A stretch of DNA of 64,000 nucleotides from Sphingomonas kyeonggiensis (GCF_014204495.1 NZ_JACHLN010000003.1:930001-994000); one strand, 5' to 3'; shown: positions 6,933 to 16,498, numbered from the stretch's first letter. Notes: a model not told the origin generated them from the letters alone. Translations and numbers: made by a program.

Positions 6933-8051
6933 TCAGCGCTGCTTCGCCCAGGCGCGATATTGCCGGGCGCTGAGATCGACCAGATCGCCCTGCATCAGGT
7001 TCATGTCGATCAGATGCAGGCCCCAGTCCTTGAGGATGGTAGCGCCCAGCTTCACATCGCCCTGGATCGTATCGGTGCGTGGATCATTGGGATCGGCATT
7101 CACCGTCACCGCCAGATAGTTGAACCCGTCCCTGCTGACGCATTCGGCGGATAGCAGGCCGGGCACGCTGACGAACGGCGTCGTCACCGGCGGGCCGTCC
7201 TTGCTCCACGCCTCGGCCGCCCCCTGCACCATCATGTTGCCGCCGGCGTTGAGATAGGCATGCGCCACCGCCTTGCCGCCACCCAGCGCCGCCGGGTTGG
7301 TGCAGCCGGCCTCGACGCCCGGCCGATCGCCCTTGCCGAAGCGCGTGTTGGGCGGTGGCGGGGAATCGGCGCGGAAGCTCGCATAAGTGACCACGCAGCC
7401 CGCCTGGTCGGCGCTGCGGCACAGCGGGACGGTCGGAAACACGCCGCCGACCGTCTTGCCGATCGGCACCGGCACCGAGCTGCCGATCAGCATCGCCGAC
7501 ACCAGTTGTTTCTGCGCCGGCTTGCCGTCGATCGCAGTGGCGACCAGTCGGGTGAGGATCAGCGAGCCCTGGCTGTGCCCGATCAGCACGACGCCGCGGC
7601 CCTTGTTGTCATGGGCCATGTAATCGTCCCAGGCCGCCTTCACGTCGTTGAACGCGAGCTCCCGGTCGATGGCAGGCTGACCGCCCCCGATGAGGTTGCG
7701 CAACGCCGTGAGCGTCACCTGGCGATAGACCGGAGCGAACACCCGGCAATTGGCCCCGAACCGGGCCGCCTGGAACTGCGCGACCCGCTTCTCCTCAGGC
7801 CCCGGCACCAGGTCGCTGTTCGGCGTCGCATCCACCGAGATGGTCGGGTAGACGTAGAAACAGTCGAACTTCGGGGCCTTTGCCGGCTTGAGCGGCTCGA
7901 GCGTGCGCTTGCCGTCGGCGGCGACCACGGTGGCGGAGAGATCGGCGGTGCACGCATCCTGGCGCCCGGGGCGGCAGAGCCAGTTGGCCTCATTGCGATA
8001 GTCGGGCGTATCCGACCCGGCAGCCATCGCCAGCGCAAGCGCGAGAATCAT
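6933..8051 (-). CDS. DUF3089 alpha/beta-hydrolase, secreted
   Basis: 372 residues. The start at 8051 (MILALALAMAAGS) gives a signal peptide and is preceded by GGAGGA. A longer frame would read into the upstream repeat and is rejected. Conserved DUF3089 blocks: FDCFYVYPTISVD, a CRVFAPVYRQVT segment, the nucleophile elbow GHSQGS, and several Cys that could form disulfides in the periplasm. Substrate unknown; the family is lipase/esterase-like. It converges with the TMEM175-like gene, 3 bases apart. Confidence 0.8.
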   Translation of the reverse strand: MILALALAMAAGSDTPDYRNEANWLCRPGRQDACTADLSATVVAADGKRTLEPLKPAKAPKFDCFYVYPTISVDATPNSDLVPGPEEKRVAQFQAARFGANCRVFAPVYRQVTLTALRNLIGGGQPAIDRELAFNDVKAAWDDYMAHDNKGRGVVLIGHSQGSLILTRLVATAIDGKPAQKQLVSAMLIGSSVPVPIGKTVGGVFPTVPLCRSADQAGCVVTYASFRADSPPPPNTRFGKGDRPGVEAGCTNPAALGGGKAVAHAYLNAGGNMMVQGAAEAWSKDGPPVTTPFVSVPGLLSAECVSRDGFNYLAVTVNADPNDPRTDTIQGDVKLGATILKDWGLHLIDMNLMQGDLVDLSARQYRAWAKQR

Positions 8052-8101
8052 GCGTGCATCCTCCCCTGTTTGGAGGGAGCTTACCCATGCCTCCGCACCT
8101 T

Positions 8102-8185
8102 CGTCACCCTGAACTTGTTTCAGGGTCCAAGGTCGGGCGGATATCGCCCGTCGCACATTGAATGCTGAAACAAGTCCAGCATGAC
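8102..8185. repeat. Dispersed inverted repeat (CCTGAACTTGTTTCAGG type)
   Basis: CGTCACCCTGAACTTGTTTCAGGGTCCA on the left and TGCTGAAACAAGTCCAGCATGAC on the right form a paired palindrome upstream of the DUF3089 gene, adjoining the 3' end of the Mth938-like gene. It is a different sequence class from the CCCCGG repeats but has the same paired architecture. Confidence 0.65.
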
Positions 8186-8189
8186 AGCG

Positions 8190-8561
8190 TCAATCCAGCG
8201 GGTAGAGCGCCCCGGCGATCCAGCGCAGCTCGGCGCGCAGAACGCCCCAAGCGCGGGCGGCGGCGCGGCTGTCCATCGCCTCCACGCCGATGCCCTTCAC
8301 AGCCAGCGCCTCGGTCAGCGCACGCGGCGGGCGAACCAGCGACTTGCCCGTGCCCAGCACCAGGAATTCCGGCTTGGGATCGAGCCCGAGCACCGGCGCC
8401 AGATCGGCTTCGGTCAGTTCGGCGATCGGTGGCGGCGTCCAGCCATCGGCGCGCTCGGGGGTAATCAGCAGGCCCTCGTACACGCCTTCGTCGACGCGGA
8501 ACCCGCGCCCGGAGAAGCCGGAGATCACCGGCCCCTCCGCGCTGGCGCGCTTCACTTCCAT
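8190..8561 (-). CDS. Mth938-like (DUF498) domain protein
   Basis: 123 residues, the whole being a Mth938/NDUFAF3-like domain: a GPVISGFSGRGFRVD start, LLITPERADGW, the core EFLVLGTGKSLVRPP and a GIGVEAMDSRAAARAWGVL helix. Homologues are widely found next to secDF in alphaproteobacteria, and the mitochondrial relative NDUFAF3 is a complex I assembly factor. Here the start lies 4 bases after the secF stop, so it is the last gene of the yajC-secD-secF operon. Confidence 0.85.
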   Translation of the reverse strand: MEVKRASAEGPVISGFSGRGFRVDEGVYEGLLITPERADGWTPPPIAELTEADLAPVLGLDPKPEFLVLGTGKSLVRPPRALTEALAVKGIGVEAMDSRAAARAWGVLRAELRWIAGALYPLD

Positions 8562-8565
8562 CCGT

Positions 8566-9516
8566 TTAGCCGACGCGCTCTGCGCCGCTCGCGGCGTTCG
8601 GCTTTTCCTCGCGCGGGCCGGGCTTGAGGCCCAGCGTGATCAGCAGCGACGAGGAGACATAGATCGACGAATAGGTGCCGACGACGATGCCCAGCATCAT
8701 CGCCGCAGTGAAGCCGCGCAGCACCTCACCGCCGAAGATCAGCAGCGACGCGAGCGCGAGCATGATCGTCAACGAGGTCATCACGGTACGCGGCAGCGTC
8801 TCGTTCACCGAAAGGTCGATGAGCTCGCTCATCCCCATCTTGCGGTACTTGCGCATGTTCTCGCGGATACGGTCGTCGATCACCATCTTGTCGTTGATCG
8901 AGTAGCCGATGATCGTCAGCACCGCCGCGACGATGTTCAGGTCGAACACCAGCTGGGTCAGCGCGAAGAAGCCCAGCGTCATCAGCACGTCGTGGATGAT
9001 CGCCACCGCGGTCGAGATGCCGAACTGCCACTCGTAGCGGAACCACGAGAAGATCGCGATGCCGACGATCGCCAGCAGCACGGCCAGGATGCCGTTCTGC
9101 ACCAGCTCGCCCGAGACCTTGCCCGACACGGTGGAGTAGTTGGTGAACTCGGCGCCGAACTTGCTCTTCAGTGCGGCCTTCACCGCTTCCACCATGGTGT
9201 TCGTCGCCGCCGGATCGCTCGATTCCGGCACCGGCAGGCGCACGGTCACCGTCGTCTTGTCGCCCAGCTGCTGGAGCGCGGCCTCACCGAAGCCGAGGTG
9301 GTTCACCGTCGAGCGCACCTGGTCGAGGTGCGGCTCGCTGGGGAACTTCTCCTCGATCGACACGCCGCCGACAAAGTCGACGCCCATGTTGAGGCCGTGG
9401 ATCCCGACCAGTGCAACCGCCGCGACCGTAAGGAACGCGGTGATGGCAAAGGCGATATGGCGGACGCGAACGAACCCGATGTTCGTGTTGTCTGGGATGA
9501 TCTTGAGGAGCCGCAT
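8566..9516 (-). CDS. secF: Protein translocase subunit SecF
   Basis: 316 residues. N-terminal TM (IAFAITAFLTVAAVALVG), periplasmic P1-like domain starting GVDFVGGVSIEEKF (the Asp of the translocon motif), then five TM segments including IAIFSWFRYEWQFGISTAVAIIHDV and GYSINDKMVIDDRIREN. SecDF uses the proton motive force to pull exported proteins through SecYEG. It lies 14 bases downstream of secD in the same operon. Confidence 0.95.
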   Translation of the reverse strand: MRLLKIIPDNTNIGFVRVRHIAFAITAFLTVAAVALVGIHGLNMGVDFVGGVSIEEKFPSEPHLDQVRSTVNHLGFGEAALQQLGDKTTVTVRLPVPESSDPAATNTMVEAVKAALKSKFGAEFTNYSTVSGKVSGELVQNGILAVLLAIVGIAIFSWFRYEWQFGISTAVAIIHDVLMTLGFFALTQLVFDLNIVAAVLTIIGYSINDKMVIDDRIRENMRKYRKMGMSELIDLSVNETLPRTVMTSLTIMLALASLLIFGGEVLRGFTAAMMLGIVVGTYSSIYVSSSLLITLGLKPGPREEKPNAASGAERVG

Positions 9517-9530
9517 GGCGCGTCGCTTCC

Positions 9531-11123
9531 TTAAATGTTGATTTCGGTCGGCCGATTACGGCGCAACCAGATCGTGACAAGCATGCGGGTGAACACGACA
9601 GCGGTGAACACCGAAGTCGCGATGCCGATCAGCAGCACGACCGCGAAGCCGCGCACCGGGCCGGAGCCCAGGATCATCATGATGACACCGGCGATGGCGT
9701 GCGTCACGTTAGCCTCGAAGATCGTGCGGCTGGCTTCCTTGTAGCCCAGTTCGATCGACTGGGTCACCGTCCGCCCGCGCCGCCGCTCTTCGCGGATGCG
9801 CTCGTTGATCAGCACGTTGGCGTCCACCGCCGTACCGATGGTCAGCACGAAGCCGGCGATGCCGGGCAGCGTCAGCGTCGCGTTGAGCAGACCCATCACG
9901 GCCAGGATGACCAGCACGTTGATGACCACTGCCAGCGTCGCATAGATGCCGAAGCGGCCATAGGTGAGGATCATGAAGGCGATCACGGCGATGACCGCGA
10001 TGATCGAGGCGGTGATGCCGGCACGGATCGAGTCGGCGCCGAGCTCGGGGCTCACCGTCGATTCCTGCACGACCTTGAGCTTCACCGGCAGCTTGCCCGA
10101 ACGCAGCGCGATCGCGAGCTGGTTGGCGCTCTCCACGGTGAAGCCGCCATTGATCACGGCGCTGCCGCCGAGGATCGGCTCGTTGATGTTCGGCGCCGAG
10201 ATCACGACGCCGTCGATGATGATCGCGAACGGCTTGCCGCTATTCTCCTGCGTCACCTTGGCGAAGCGCTTCGAGCCTGCGCCGTTGAGCTGCAGCGTGA
10301 CGCCCGGGGCGCCGGTCTGCTGGTCATAGGTCTGCTTGGCGTCGACGAGCATGTCGCCACTGATCATCACCTGCCGCTGCACGGCGACCTTGGCGCCGTT
10401 CTGATAGGGCAGGATCACATCGCCGGCGGGTGCTTCGCCACGCTGCACGGCGTTCTGGTCGGCGTTGACGTCGACCAGGCGGAACTCAAGCACCGCGGTC
10501 TGGCCGATCAGCGCCTTGAGCGCGGTCGGATCCTGCAGGCCGGGGACCTGCACGACGATACGGTTGCTGCCTTCGCGCACCACGGTAGGCTCGACCGTGC
10601 CCAGCGCGTTGATGCGGTTCTCGATCACTTCGCGGGCATCGCCCATCGCGGTGTCGATCGCTTCCTTGATCCCCGCGTCGGTCGGCGTCAGCACGAACTG
10701 CGACGAGTTGACCACGGCGACGTCCCACTGGCGCTGGCCGGTGGTGCCGACACCGGTGCCGGTGATCGCAAGCAGCTTCTCGCGCGCCGCGTCCACCTTG
10801 GACGGGTCGCGCACCATGAAGCTGACCTTGCCGCCCTGCACCGAGATGTCGCCGATGTCGACCTTGGGGTCCTTGCGCATCTCGGCGCGGACCTGATCCT
10901 GCATCTGCGTCAGCTTGGCCTGGCGCACGTCATCGGTGTTCGCCTCGAACAGCAGGAAGCTGCCGCCGGCCAGGTCGAGGCCGAGGTTGATCGCGGGCTT
11001 GGGCACCCAGCTCGGCCAATGGTCGCGCGCGCTCTTCGGGAAGAAGCTCGGCACCGACAGCGCGATCATGATCGCGATGCCGGTGAGGATCGTGATGATC
11101 TTCCAGCGGGGAAAGTCGAGCAT
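9531..11123 (-). CDS. secD: Protein translocase subunit SecD
   Basis: 530 residues. TM1 near residues 8-28, then GLDLAGGSFLLFEA (conserved D and GG), a large periplasmic region with P1 and head domains, and five C-terminal TMs with the AVDANVLINERIREE motif. The start overlaps the yajC stop (TGATG). Standard length for alphaproteobacterial SecD. Confidence 0.96.
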   Translation of the reverse strand: MLDFPRWKIITILTGIAIMIALSVPSFFPKSARDHWPSWVPKPAINLGLDLAGGSFLLFEANTDDVRQAKLTQMQDQVRAEMRKDPKVDIGDISVQGGKVSFMVRDPSKVDAAREKLLAITGTGVGTTGQRQWDVAVVNSSQFVLTPTDAGIKEAIDTAMGDAREVIENRINALGTVEPTVVREGSNRIVVQVPGLQDPTALKALIGQTAVLEFRLVDVNADQNAVQRGEAPAGDVILPYQNGAKVAVQRQVMISGDMLVDAKQTYDQQTGAPGVTLQLNGAGSKRFAKVTQENSGKPFAIIIDGVVISAPNINEPILGGSAVINGGFTVESANQLAIALRSGKLPVKLKVVQESTVSPELGADSIRAGITASIIAVIAVIAFMILTYGRFGIYATLAVVINVLVILAVMGLLNATLTLPGIAGFVLTIGTAVDANVLINERIREERRRGRTVTQSIELGYKEASRTIFEANVTHAIAGVIMMILGSGPVRGFAVVLLIGIATSVFTAVVFTRMLVTIWLRRNRPTEINI

Positions 11124-11464
11124 CAGTCGTTCGCGGGCTTGGCGCCACCGGCGGGCATCACGCTGGTGAGCGTGGCCTTGATCGCGCGGACCTTCACGTT
11201 CGGGGCGAGTTCGATCTCGACCTCGGTCTCGTCGACCTTGGTGACCTTGCCGACAAGACCGCCACCGGTGACGACCTGGTCGCCCTTCTTCACGGCGTTC
11301 ACTGCGTTCTGAAGATCCTTCATCCGCTTCTGCTGCGGGCGAATCATCAGGAAGTAAAAGGCGACGAAAATGAGGACGAGCGGCGCGAGTCCGAGGATTC
11401 CGCCCATCGGGTTGGCTTGTCCTGCCGCGCCTGCGGCCTGTGCATGTGCTGGCGTGATGAGCAT
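11123..11464 (-). CDS. yajC: Preprotein translocase subunit YajC
   Basis: 113 residues: short N-terminus, one TM (about 25-42, LAPLVLIFVAFYFLMI) followed by the diagnostic RPQQKRMKDLQ, KGDQVVTGGGLVGKV and VRAIKATLTSVMP. First gene of the yajC-secD-secF-Mth938 operon; the stop overlaps the secD start. It transcribes away from tRNA-Pro, which lies about 145 bases upstream on the other strand. Confidence 0.95.
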   Translation of the reverse strand: MLITPAHAQAAGAAGQANPMGGILGLAPLVLIFVAFYFLMIRPQQKRMKDLQNAVNAVKKGDQVVTGGGLVGKVTKVDETEVEIELAPNVKVRAIKATLTSVMPAGGAKPAND

Positions 11465-11608
11465 GGGATCCTGATTATAGCTATCGTGGGCGGTGGAATC
11501 CGCCTCCGTTCAAGCGCGGCGCGCTAACATGCGGCACAGGTCGGCGCAACTATTGTCGCCAATGGCTTGCATCCCGCGCCGGACCGGCCTAGAGGCCCCA
11601 ACCTCGGT

Positions 11609-11685
11609 CGGGGCGTAGCGCAGCCTGGTAGCGCATCACACTGGGGGTGTGGGGGTCGCAGGTTCGAATCCTGTCGCCCCGACCA
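11609..11685 (+). tRNA. tRNA-Pro (anticodon GGG)
   Basis: 77 nt including an encoded CCA. Acceptor CGGGGCG (11609-11615) pairs with CGCCCCG (11675-11681). The D arm is GCGC-AGCCTGGTA-GCGC, the anticodon stem TCACA/TGTGG carries loop CTGGGGG (GGG anticodon), and the T arm contains GGTTCGAATCC. The opposing polymerase/ligase gene ends 26 bases downstream, so the tRNA marks the left border of the EPS locus. Confidence 0.95.
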
Positions 11686-11711
11686 TTACAACAAAATCGC
11701 CGGATACGCCC

Positions 11712-13052
11712 TCAGGGCCAGGCAAGGCGCAGCGGCGCCGGCCGCGGCATCGCCGCCGTCCGCGCCGCGTAGATCGTGTAGCCGCACAGCACCCCGTACA
11801 GCGCCAGTCCCTCCACCTGCCAGAACGGCATCGTCGCCATATTGAGCAGGAAGAAGGCGAAATGCGCCGCGACCAGCTTGAAGCGCTCGCCCCGCGCCGA
11901 GATCGCCGCCGCGAACATCGTCACCCATAGCCCGAGCATCGCCGCCACGCCGAACCAGCCCAGGTCGTAGAGCGTGCCGACCAGCGTGTTGTGCGGATAG
12001 ACCTTGAACAGCCCCACCCAGCTTTCCGGCCCGAAGCCGATCAGATGCTGGAGCGGCGTGCCGTCCGCCCAGGCATAGATATAGCTGCTCCAGATCAGCG
12101 GGCGGGCCGACATCACCTGGCGCTCGAGATAGTCGAAGTCGCGCGGCGGCTTGATGAGGGCGGTGGGATCCGAAAGGAACGCCCCCAGATCGGCGAACTT
12201 GGCGCTGTAGAGCAGCACCGCCACCGACACGAGCAGGAAGCCCGCCACCGCCGCTGTCACCGCCATCGGCGCGCGTTGGTCGCGTCGCACGCTCAGGGTC
12301 AGCCCGCTGAGGAAGGTCGCCAATGCGAGCGGAGCCAGCGCGAGGATCGTGGTGCGGTACCCCGCCAGCACGATGCCGATCAGGATCGCCAGCAGGAAGC
12401 CGAATCGCACCGCCCTGGGCGCCGATTTGGCGAAGGCGCCGACCAGGAAGCCGGTCATCAGCGCGACCGAGAAGGCCGCCTCGTGGTTGTAGCCGCCGAT
12501 CCAGACCAGCCCGTCGCCATCCTCGGACCCCTTGGGCAGGTGAAGCACCACCGACAGTGCCTGGAAGACGAGCAGCGGCAGGAAGGATATCATCGCCCAG
12601 CTCAGGAACCGCGCCTCGGGATCGATGCGCAACGCCTGGAACACCGCGATTGCGATCACGATCAGATAGGCATATTTGACGCCGGCATTGATCCCGCCCG
12701 CCGGATCGCCGTTCAGCACGGCGCTCAGCAAGGCCAGCACCACCAGCAGATAGACCGGCAACAGCCATTTGAGCGCGAGATTGGCCGGCCGCACCACGAA
12801 CAGCAGCCCGAACGCGGTCACACCGATCGAAAGCAGCGCATTGCCCGAAAGCCCCGCCGCCAGCGGCTTGAACATGTAGAGGTGATAGGCGCCGGCGATG
12901 TAGCGCAGCCATAGCGCCACCACGACGAACGCGCCGGCCATGCTGCCGGCCCGCCGCGCGCCAATGACCAGAGGCACCAGCAGCAGCGCCGTGACCGGCA
13001 ACAGGATACCGAGCCCGAAGGCGGGGCCGTAGGGGAGGGATTCGGTGTTCAC
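11712..13052 (-). CDS. O-antigen ligase/Wzy-type polysaccharide polymerase
   Basis: 446 residues with 10-12 predicted hydrophobic segments and the large periplasmic loop expected in the second half (after about residue 260, containing the DFDYLERQVMSARP region). GYNHEAAFSVALMTGF and YPHNTLVGTLYDLGWFG match the O-antigen ligase/polymerase (Wzy_C) signature, where PHN is typical. It should join undecaprenyl-linked repeat units into polymer at the periplasmic face. It is the last gene of the galU-copolymerase-polymerase operon, 12 bases after the kinase gene. Distinguishing polymerase from ligase needs experiment; the location favours Wzy. Confidence 0.8.
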   Translation of the reverse strand: MNTESLPYGPAFGLGILLPVTALLLVPLVIGARRAGSMAGAFVVVALWLRYIAGAYHLYMFKPLAAGLSGNALLSIGVTAFGLLFVVRPANLALKWLLPVYLLVVLALLSAVLNGDPAGGINAGVKYAYLIVIAIAVFQALRIDPEARFLSWAMISFLPLLVFQALSVVLHLPKGSEDGDGLVWIGGYNHEAAFSVALMTGFLVGAFAKSAPRAVRFGFLLAILIGIVLAGYRTTILALAPLALATFLSGLTLSVRRDQRAPMAVTAAVAGFLLVSVAVLLYSAKFADLGAFLSDPTALIKPPRDFDYLERQVMSARPLIWSSYIYAWADGTPLQHLIGFGPESWVGLFKVYPHNTLVGTLYDLGWFGVAAMLGLWVTMFAAAISARGERFKLVAAHFAFFLLNMATMPFWQVEGLALYGVLCGYTIYAARTAAMPRPAPLRLAWP

Positions 13053-13064
13053 GGGGCCGGGCGA

Positions 13065-15248
13065 TCAATCCGCATAATAGTGGCGGTAGGTCTTCAGGAA
13101 GGTGCCGCCATCCTCGTATCCGGCCCGCTCCTGCTCGCGTACATCGACCAAAGTCAGCACCGCGCCCAGCATCTCGGCATGGACATCGTAGAGCCGCCGC
13201 AACGCCACCGACGCCGCCTTGGACGGCGTCCTGCGCCAGCGCACCAGGAACACCACGCCGTCCGCCATGCTGGCGATCACCCGCGCCTCGTCGACCGGCA
13301 ACACCGGCGGCGTGTCGAGGATCACCAGGTCATAGCGCTCGCGCACCTGCTCGAGCAGCTCGGCCAGCCTCGGGCTCTCGGCCAGGCTGATGCCCTTCGA
13401 ATCGAGCCGCTGCGGCAACAGGCAGGCATTGGACAGGCTGTCCTTGACGATCGCCTGCTCGAGCGTCGCCTGCCCGGCCAGCACTTCGTCCAGCCCCAGC
13501 TTCACATTGTCGGTGAACTGCCGGCTGGACGCCCGCCGCCGCGCATCCGCATCGATCAGCAGCACCTTGCCGCCCGCCGCCGCCACCGCGCGGGCCAGGC
13601 CCATAGCGGTGGTCGTCTTGCCCTCGCCCGGCACCGAGGAGGTGATCGCCACCACCCGGATCGGCTTGGTCGCCTCGGCGAACTGGATCGAGGTCCGCAG
13701 CGTCCGGAACGCCTCGGCAAAGGTCGATTGCGGTCGCTTGAGCAGCAGCTCCGCCGGCGGCGCGGGCGGCCCGGTCTTGCGATAGCCCGGCAGCGTGTTC
13801 GCGTCCGGGATGCTCGCCAGCGTCGGCAGGGCCAGCATCTTCTCGATCGCGTCGCCGCTTTCCATGCCACGCTCCAGCAACTGGAGCAGCACGACGAGCA
13901 GCACGCCCACGCCCAGCCCGCCGACCACGGCCATCGCCGCATAGATCAGCTTGTTGGGCGAGCTCGGCGCACCCGGCACCCGGGCACGGCTGACGATATA
14001 GGAATCGCTGCGCTCCAGGCCCGATTGCGCCACCGTCTGGCGATAGCGGTCGAGGAACGCCTGGTAGAGCGTCCGCGCCGATTCGGCGTTGCGCTCCAGT
14101 TCGTTCAGCCGGACCGATGCTTCATTGTCGCTCGCCAGCTTGCCCTGCGACTGCGCCACCGAACCGGCGAGCGATGCCGCGCGCTGGTTGGCGATATTCG
14201 CCTGGATCGAGACATTGGCGACGATGCGCTGCACCTCGGCCGCGATCGCCTGGTCGGCGACGCGGAGCTGGCTCTGCGCACGAACCAGCTCGGGATGGCG
14301 CGGCCCGTAGCGCTTCTCCAGCGCCGCCACTTCGCGCGCCACCTCGGCGCGCTGCGAGCGCAGCTGGCTCACCACCGGCGAATCGAGCGAATCGCCCAGC
14401 TCCTCGCCGCTCCGTCCGCGCTGCAGCTGCGACTTCGCCGCCGAGAGCCGCGCCTGGGCCGCGGCATTCTCCGCCTTGGCCTGGGCCAGCTGGGTCGACA
14501 GACCCGACAGCTCCTGCTGCGTCACCGTCGAGGAATTGGAGACCGCGAACAGCGCATGCGCCGCGCGATAATCGGCCACCGCCCGCTCGGCATTCTGCAC
14601 CTGTACGCGAAGCTGCTGCATCCGCTGCTCGAGGAACTTGCGCGCGCGCTGTGTCGCATCGGCCTTGGAGCCGGTCTGGCCCGAAATATAATCGTCGACC
14701 ACGGCATTGGCGATCTGCGCGGCCTGCACCGGCGTGCTGCCCTCGAAGGTCACGCTGATCGCATAGGACAGCCCGTCGCGCTTCACCGTCAGCCCGCCGA
14801 GCAACGTGCCGATCGCGCGTTGCCGCCCGATCAGGTCGGGCTGCGCCGGCACCGGCTGCCCGGCCTCCACGGCCTTGTTGAACGCCGGATCGCGGTCGAG
14901 ATGCAGGCGATCGACCACGCGTCCGAGCAGCTCGGGCGAGCGCAGCGCCTGCACCTCGGTATCGACCGCCGCCGAATCGGGATCGGTGGTGGGCACCACC
15001 GAATCGACGTTGATCACGCGCTCGGCGGTGCGCTCCAGCGCGACCTGCGCGGTCGCCTGATAGCGCGGCTCCGCGACCAGCCAGGCCGCGGCGGCCACCA
15101 CGATCGCGGTGGCCATCGCCGCGCACAGGATCAACCAGCGCCGTCGCAGGACGGCGCCGACATGCCGCAGGTCGATCAGCGCACCGCGATCGACCTGCGG
15201 ATCGGCATCAGGGCGCGGCGGCGGCAGGCGCCTCGTGATCGCGTCCAT
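13065..15248 (-). CDS. Wzc-like polysaccharide copolymerase with fused BY-kinase
   Basis: 727 residues from ATG 15248, which follows the galU stop by one base. Order: Wzz domain with TM1 at about 39-58, a long coiled-coil periplasmic region (about 200-400), TM2 at about 435-457, then a cytoplasmic tyrosine kinase with Walker A SSVPGEGKTT (about 537-546), Walker A' LLIDADARR (563-571) and Walker B LVILDTPPVLP. The C-terminus is a Tyr cluster (TYRHYYAD), the usual autophosphorylation site. It controls chain length and couples polymerisation to export. The fusion of both halves in one chain is the proteobacterial form. Confidence 0.93.
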   Translation of the reverse strand: MDAITRRLPPPRPDADPQVDRGALIDLRHVGAVLRRRWLILCAAMATAIVVAAAAWLVAEPRYQATAQVALERTAERVINVDSVVPTTDPDSAAVDTEVQALRSPELLGRVVDRLHLDRDPAFNKAVEAGQPVPAQPDLIGRQRAIGTLLGGLTVKRDGLSYAISVTFEGSTPVQAAQIANAVVDDYISGQTGSKADATQRARKFLEQRMQQLRVQVQNAERAVADYRAAHALFAVSNSSTVTQQELSGLSTQLAQAKAENAAAQARLSAAKSQLQRGRSGEELGDSLDSPVVSQLRSQRAEVAREVAALEKRYGPRHPELVRAQSQLRVADQAIAAEVQRIVANVSIQANIANQRAASLAGSVAQSQGKLASDNEASVRLNELERNAESARTLYQAFLDRYRQTVAQSGLERSDSYIVSRARVPGAPSSPNKLIYAAMAVVGGLGVGVLLVVLLQLLERGMESGDAIEKMLALPTLASIPDANTLPGYRKTGPPAPPAELLLKRPQSTFAEAFRTLRTSIQFAEATKPIRVVAITSSVPGEGKTTTAMGLARAVAAAGGKVLLIDADARRRASSRQFTDNVKLGLDEVLAGQATLEQAIVKDSLSNACLLPQRLDSKGISLAESPRLAELLEQVRERYDLVILDTPPVLPVDEARVIASMADGVVFLVRWRRTPSKAASVALRRLYDVHAEMLGAVLTLVDVREQERAGYEDGGTFLKTYRHYYAD

Positions 15249-15249
15249 G

Positions 15250-16107
15250 TCACGCCGTGGCCATGAAGGCGCGCACCGCCGGGGCAAGGTCCGGCCGGGA
15301 GAGCGCCATTGCCAGCGTCGCGGTCACGAAACCGCTCTTGTCGCCGCAATCATAGCGCTTGCCCTGGAAGGTGACGCCGTGGAACGGTTGCTGGCCGATC
15401 ATCCGCGCCAGCGCATCGGTGAGCTGGATCTCGCCGCCCGCGCCCTCTTCCTGGCTGGCCAGCAGGTCCATGACCTCGGGCTGCAGGATGTAGCGGCCGA
15501 TCACCGCCAGCGTGGAGGGCGCGACATCGGGCGCCGGCTTCTCGACCAGTCCCTTCACTTCGGTGATCGCGCCGGATCGCGCGCCCGGCGTGACGATCCC
15601 GTATTTCCGGGTGTCCTCGGCCGCGACTTCCTCGGTGCAGATCAGGTTGCCGCCCAGCTCGGCATAGGCATCGATCATCTGCTTCAGGCAGCCCGGCTCG
15701 CCCATCATCAGGTCGTCGGGCAACAGTACCGCGAAGGGCTCGTCGCCGACGATCCGCCGCGCGCACCACACCGCGTGGCCAAGACCAAGCGGCTCCTGCT
15801 GGCGCACGATGGTGATGTCGCCCGGCGAAGTCCGGGTACCGTCAAGAATATCGAGCGACTTGCCACGCCGCGTCATCGTCTCTTCGAGTTCGAACGCATG
15901 ATCGAAATGGTCGTCGATCAGGCTCTTCCCGCGACTCGTCACGAAAATGAACTGTTCAATTCCTGCCTCGCGCGCCTCATCGACAGCATATTGGATCAGC
16001 GGCCGGTCAACGACCGGAAGCATTTCCTTGGGCATCGACTTGGTGGCGGGCAGGAACCGGGTTCCGAGGCCACCAATCGGGAAAACTGCTTTGCGTACTC
16101 TTCGCAT
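15250..16107 (-). CDS. galU: UTP-glucose-1-phosphate uridylyltransferase
   Basis: 285 residues from ATG 16107; an in-frame ATG at 16122 would add five residues. The start at 16107 is favoured by the AAAGGG about 6 bases upstream. N-terminal nucleotidyltransferase motif GGLGTRFLPATKSMPKEMLP, then VDRPLIQYAVDEAREAGI, and the substrate block GLVEKPAPDVAPS. It makes UDP-glucose, the precursor of the UDP-glucuronate and UDP-galacturonate produced by the enzymes at 19103 and 20452. First gene of the three-gene minus-strand operon with the copolymerase and polymerase. Confidence 0.95.
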   Translation of the reverse strand: MRRVRKAVFPIGGLGTRFLPATKSMPKEMLPVVDRPLIQYAVDEAREAGIEQFIFVTSRGKSLIDDHFDHAFELEETMTRRGKSLDILDGTRTSPGDITIVRQQEPLGLGHAVWCARRIVGDEPFAVLLPDDLMMGEPGCLKQMIDAYAELGGNLICTEEVAAEDTRKYGIVTPGARSGAITEVKGLVEKPAPDVAPSTLAVIGRYILQPEVMDLLASQEEGAGGEIQLTDALARMIGQQPFHGVTFQGKRYDCGDKSGFVTATLAMALSRPDLAPAVRAFMATA

Positions 16108-16249
16108 CTTCCACCCTTTCATGGTTGCTGGGTCCCCCCGGAAAGACCAGCATCAACCATCAGGGCAAGACGACCTCGCAGATACTCAACACGCCAGTCG
16201 GATCTGCGAACTCGATCACCTCGCCTGACTTGATGATGCTGGGCCATTA

Positions 16250-16264
16250 CGCTGCGTTGCAGCA
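16250..16264. promoter_or_regulatory. EPS-locus dyad upstream of galU operon
   Basis: CGCTGCGTTGCAGCA, an imperfect match (11 of 15) to the dyad TGTTGC-N3-GCAACA that recurs ahead of EPS transcription units. It lies about 145 bp upstream of the galU start. Confidence 0.35.
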
Positions 16265-16313
16265 AGAGCCCGGCGTCCAAGCGTGGCCAAAGCGCGCCCG
16301 GACCCCGTTTTAG

Positions 16314-16498
16314 AATGCGCCTCTCGGCGCATTGCGGTGCCAGCCCGCTCCCCCACCCGGCCACCCAACGGCAGTATTCTATGGGTGGCCGGGTGGGGGA
16401 GCGGGCGGAACAGCCCAAGGCTCCAGCGATGCGCAGCATCGTTGGAAAGGCTGCGGAGGGTGGCACCGCCTGGAAATGCGCTCTTTCGCGCATTTCCA
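16314..16498. repeat. Array of four hairpins in the gap between beta-helix gene and galU
   Basis: Four stem-loops in 185 bp. H1 16314-16333: AATGCGCC-TCTC-GGCGCATT. H2 16343-16406: 25-bp perfect arms starting GCCCGCTCCCCCACCC with a 14-nt loop. H3 16423-16445: CCAGCGATGC-GCA-GCATCGTTGG, one wobble. H4 16471-16498: TGGAAATGCGC-TCTTTC-GCGCATTTCCA. GCGGTGCCA (16334-16342) also pairs with TGGCACCGC (16461-16469), enclosing H2 and H3. No U tract follows, so these are not simple terminators; they resemble a MITE-like or REP-like structured element. The 383-bp gap 16123-16505 otherwise holds only the galU leader. Confidence 0.7.
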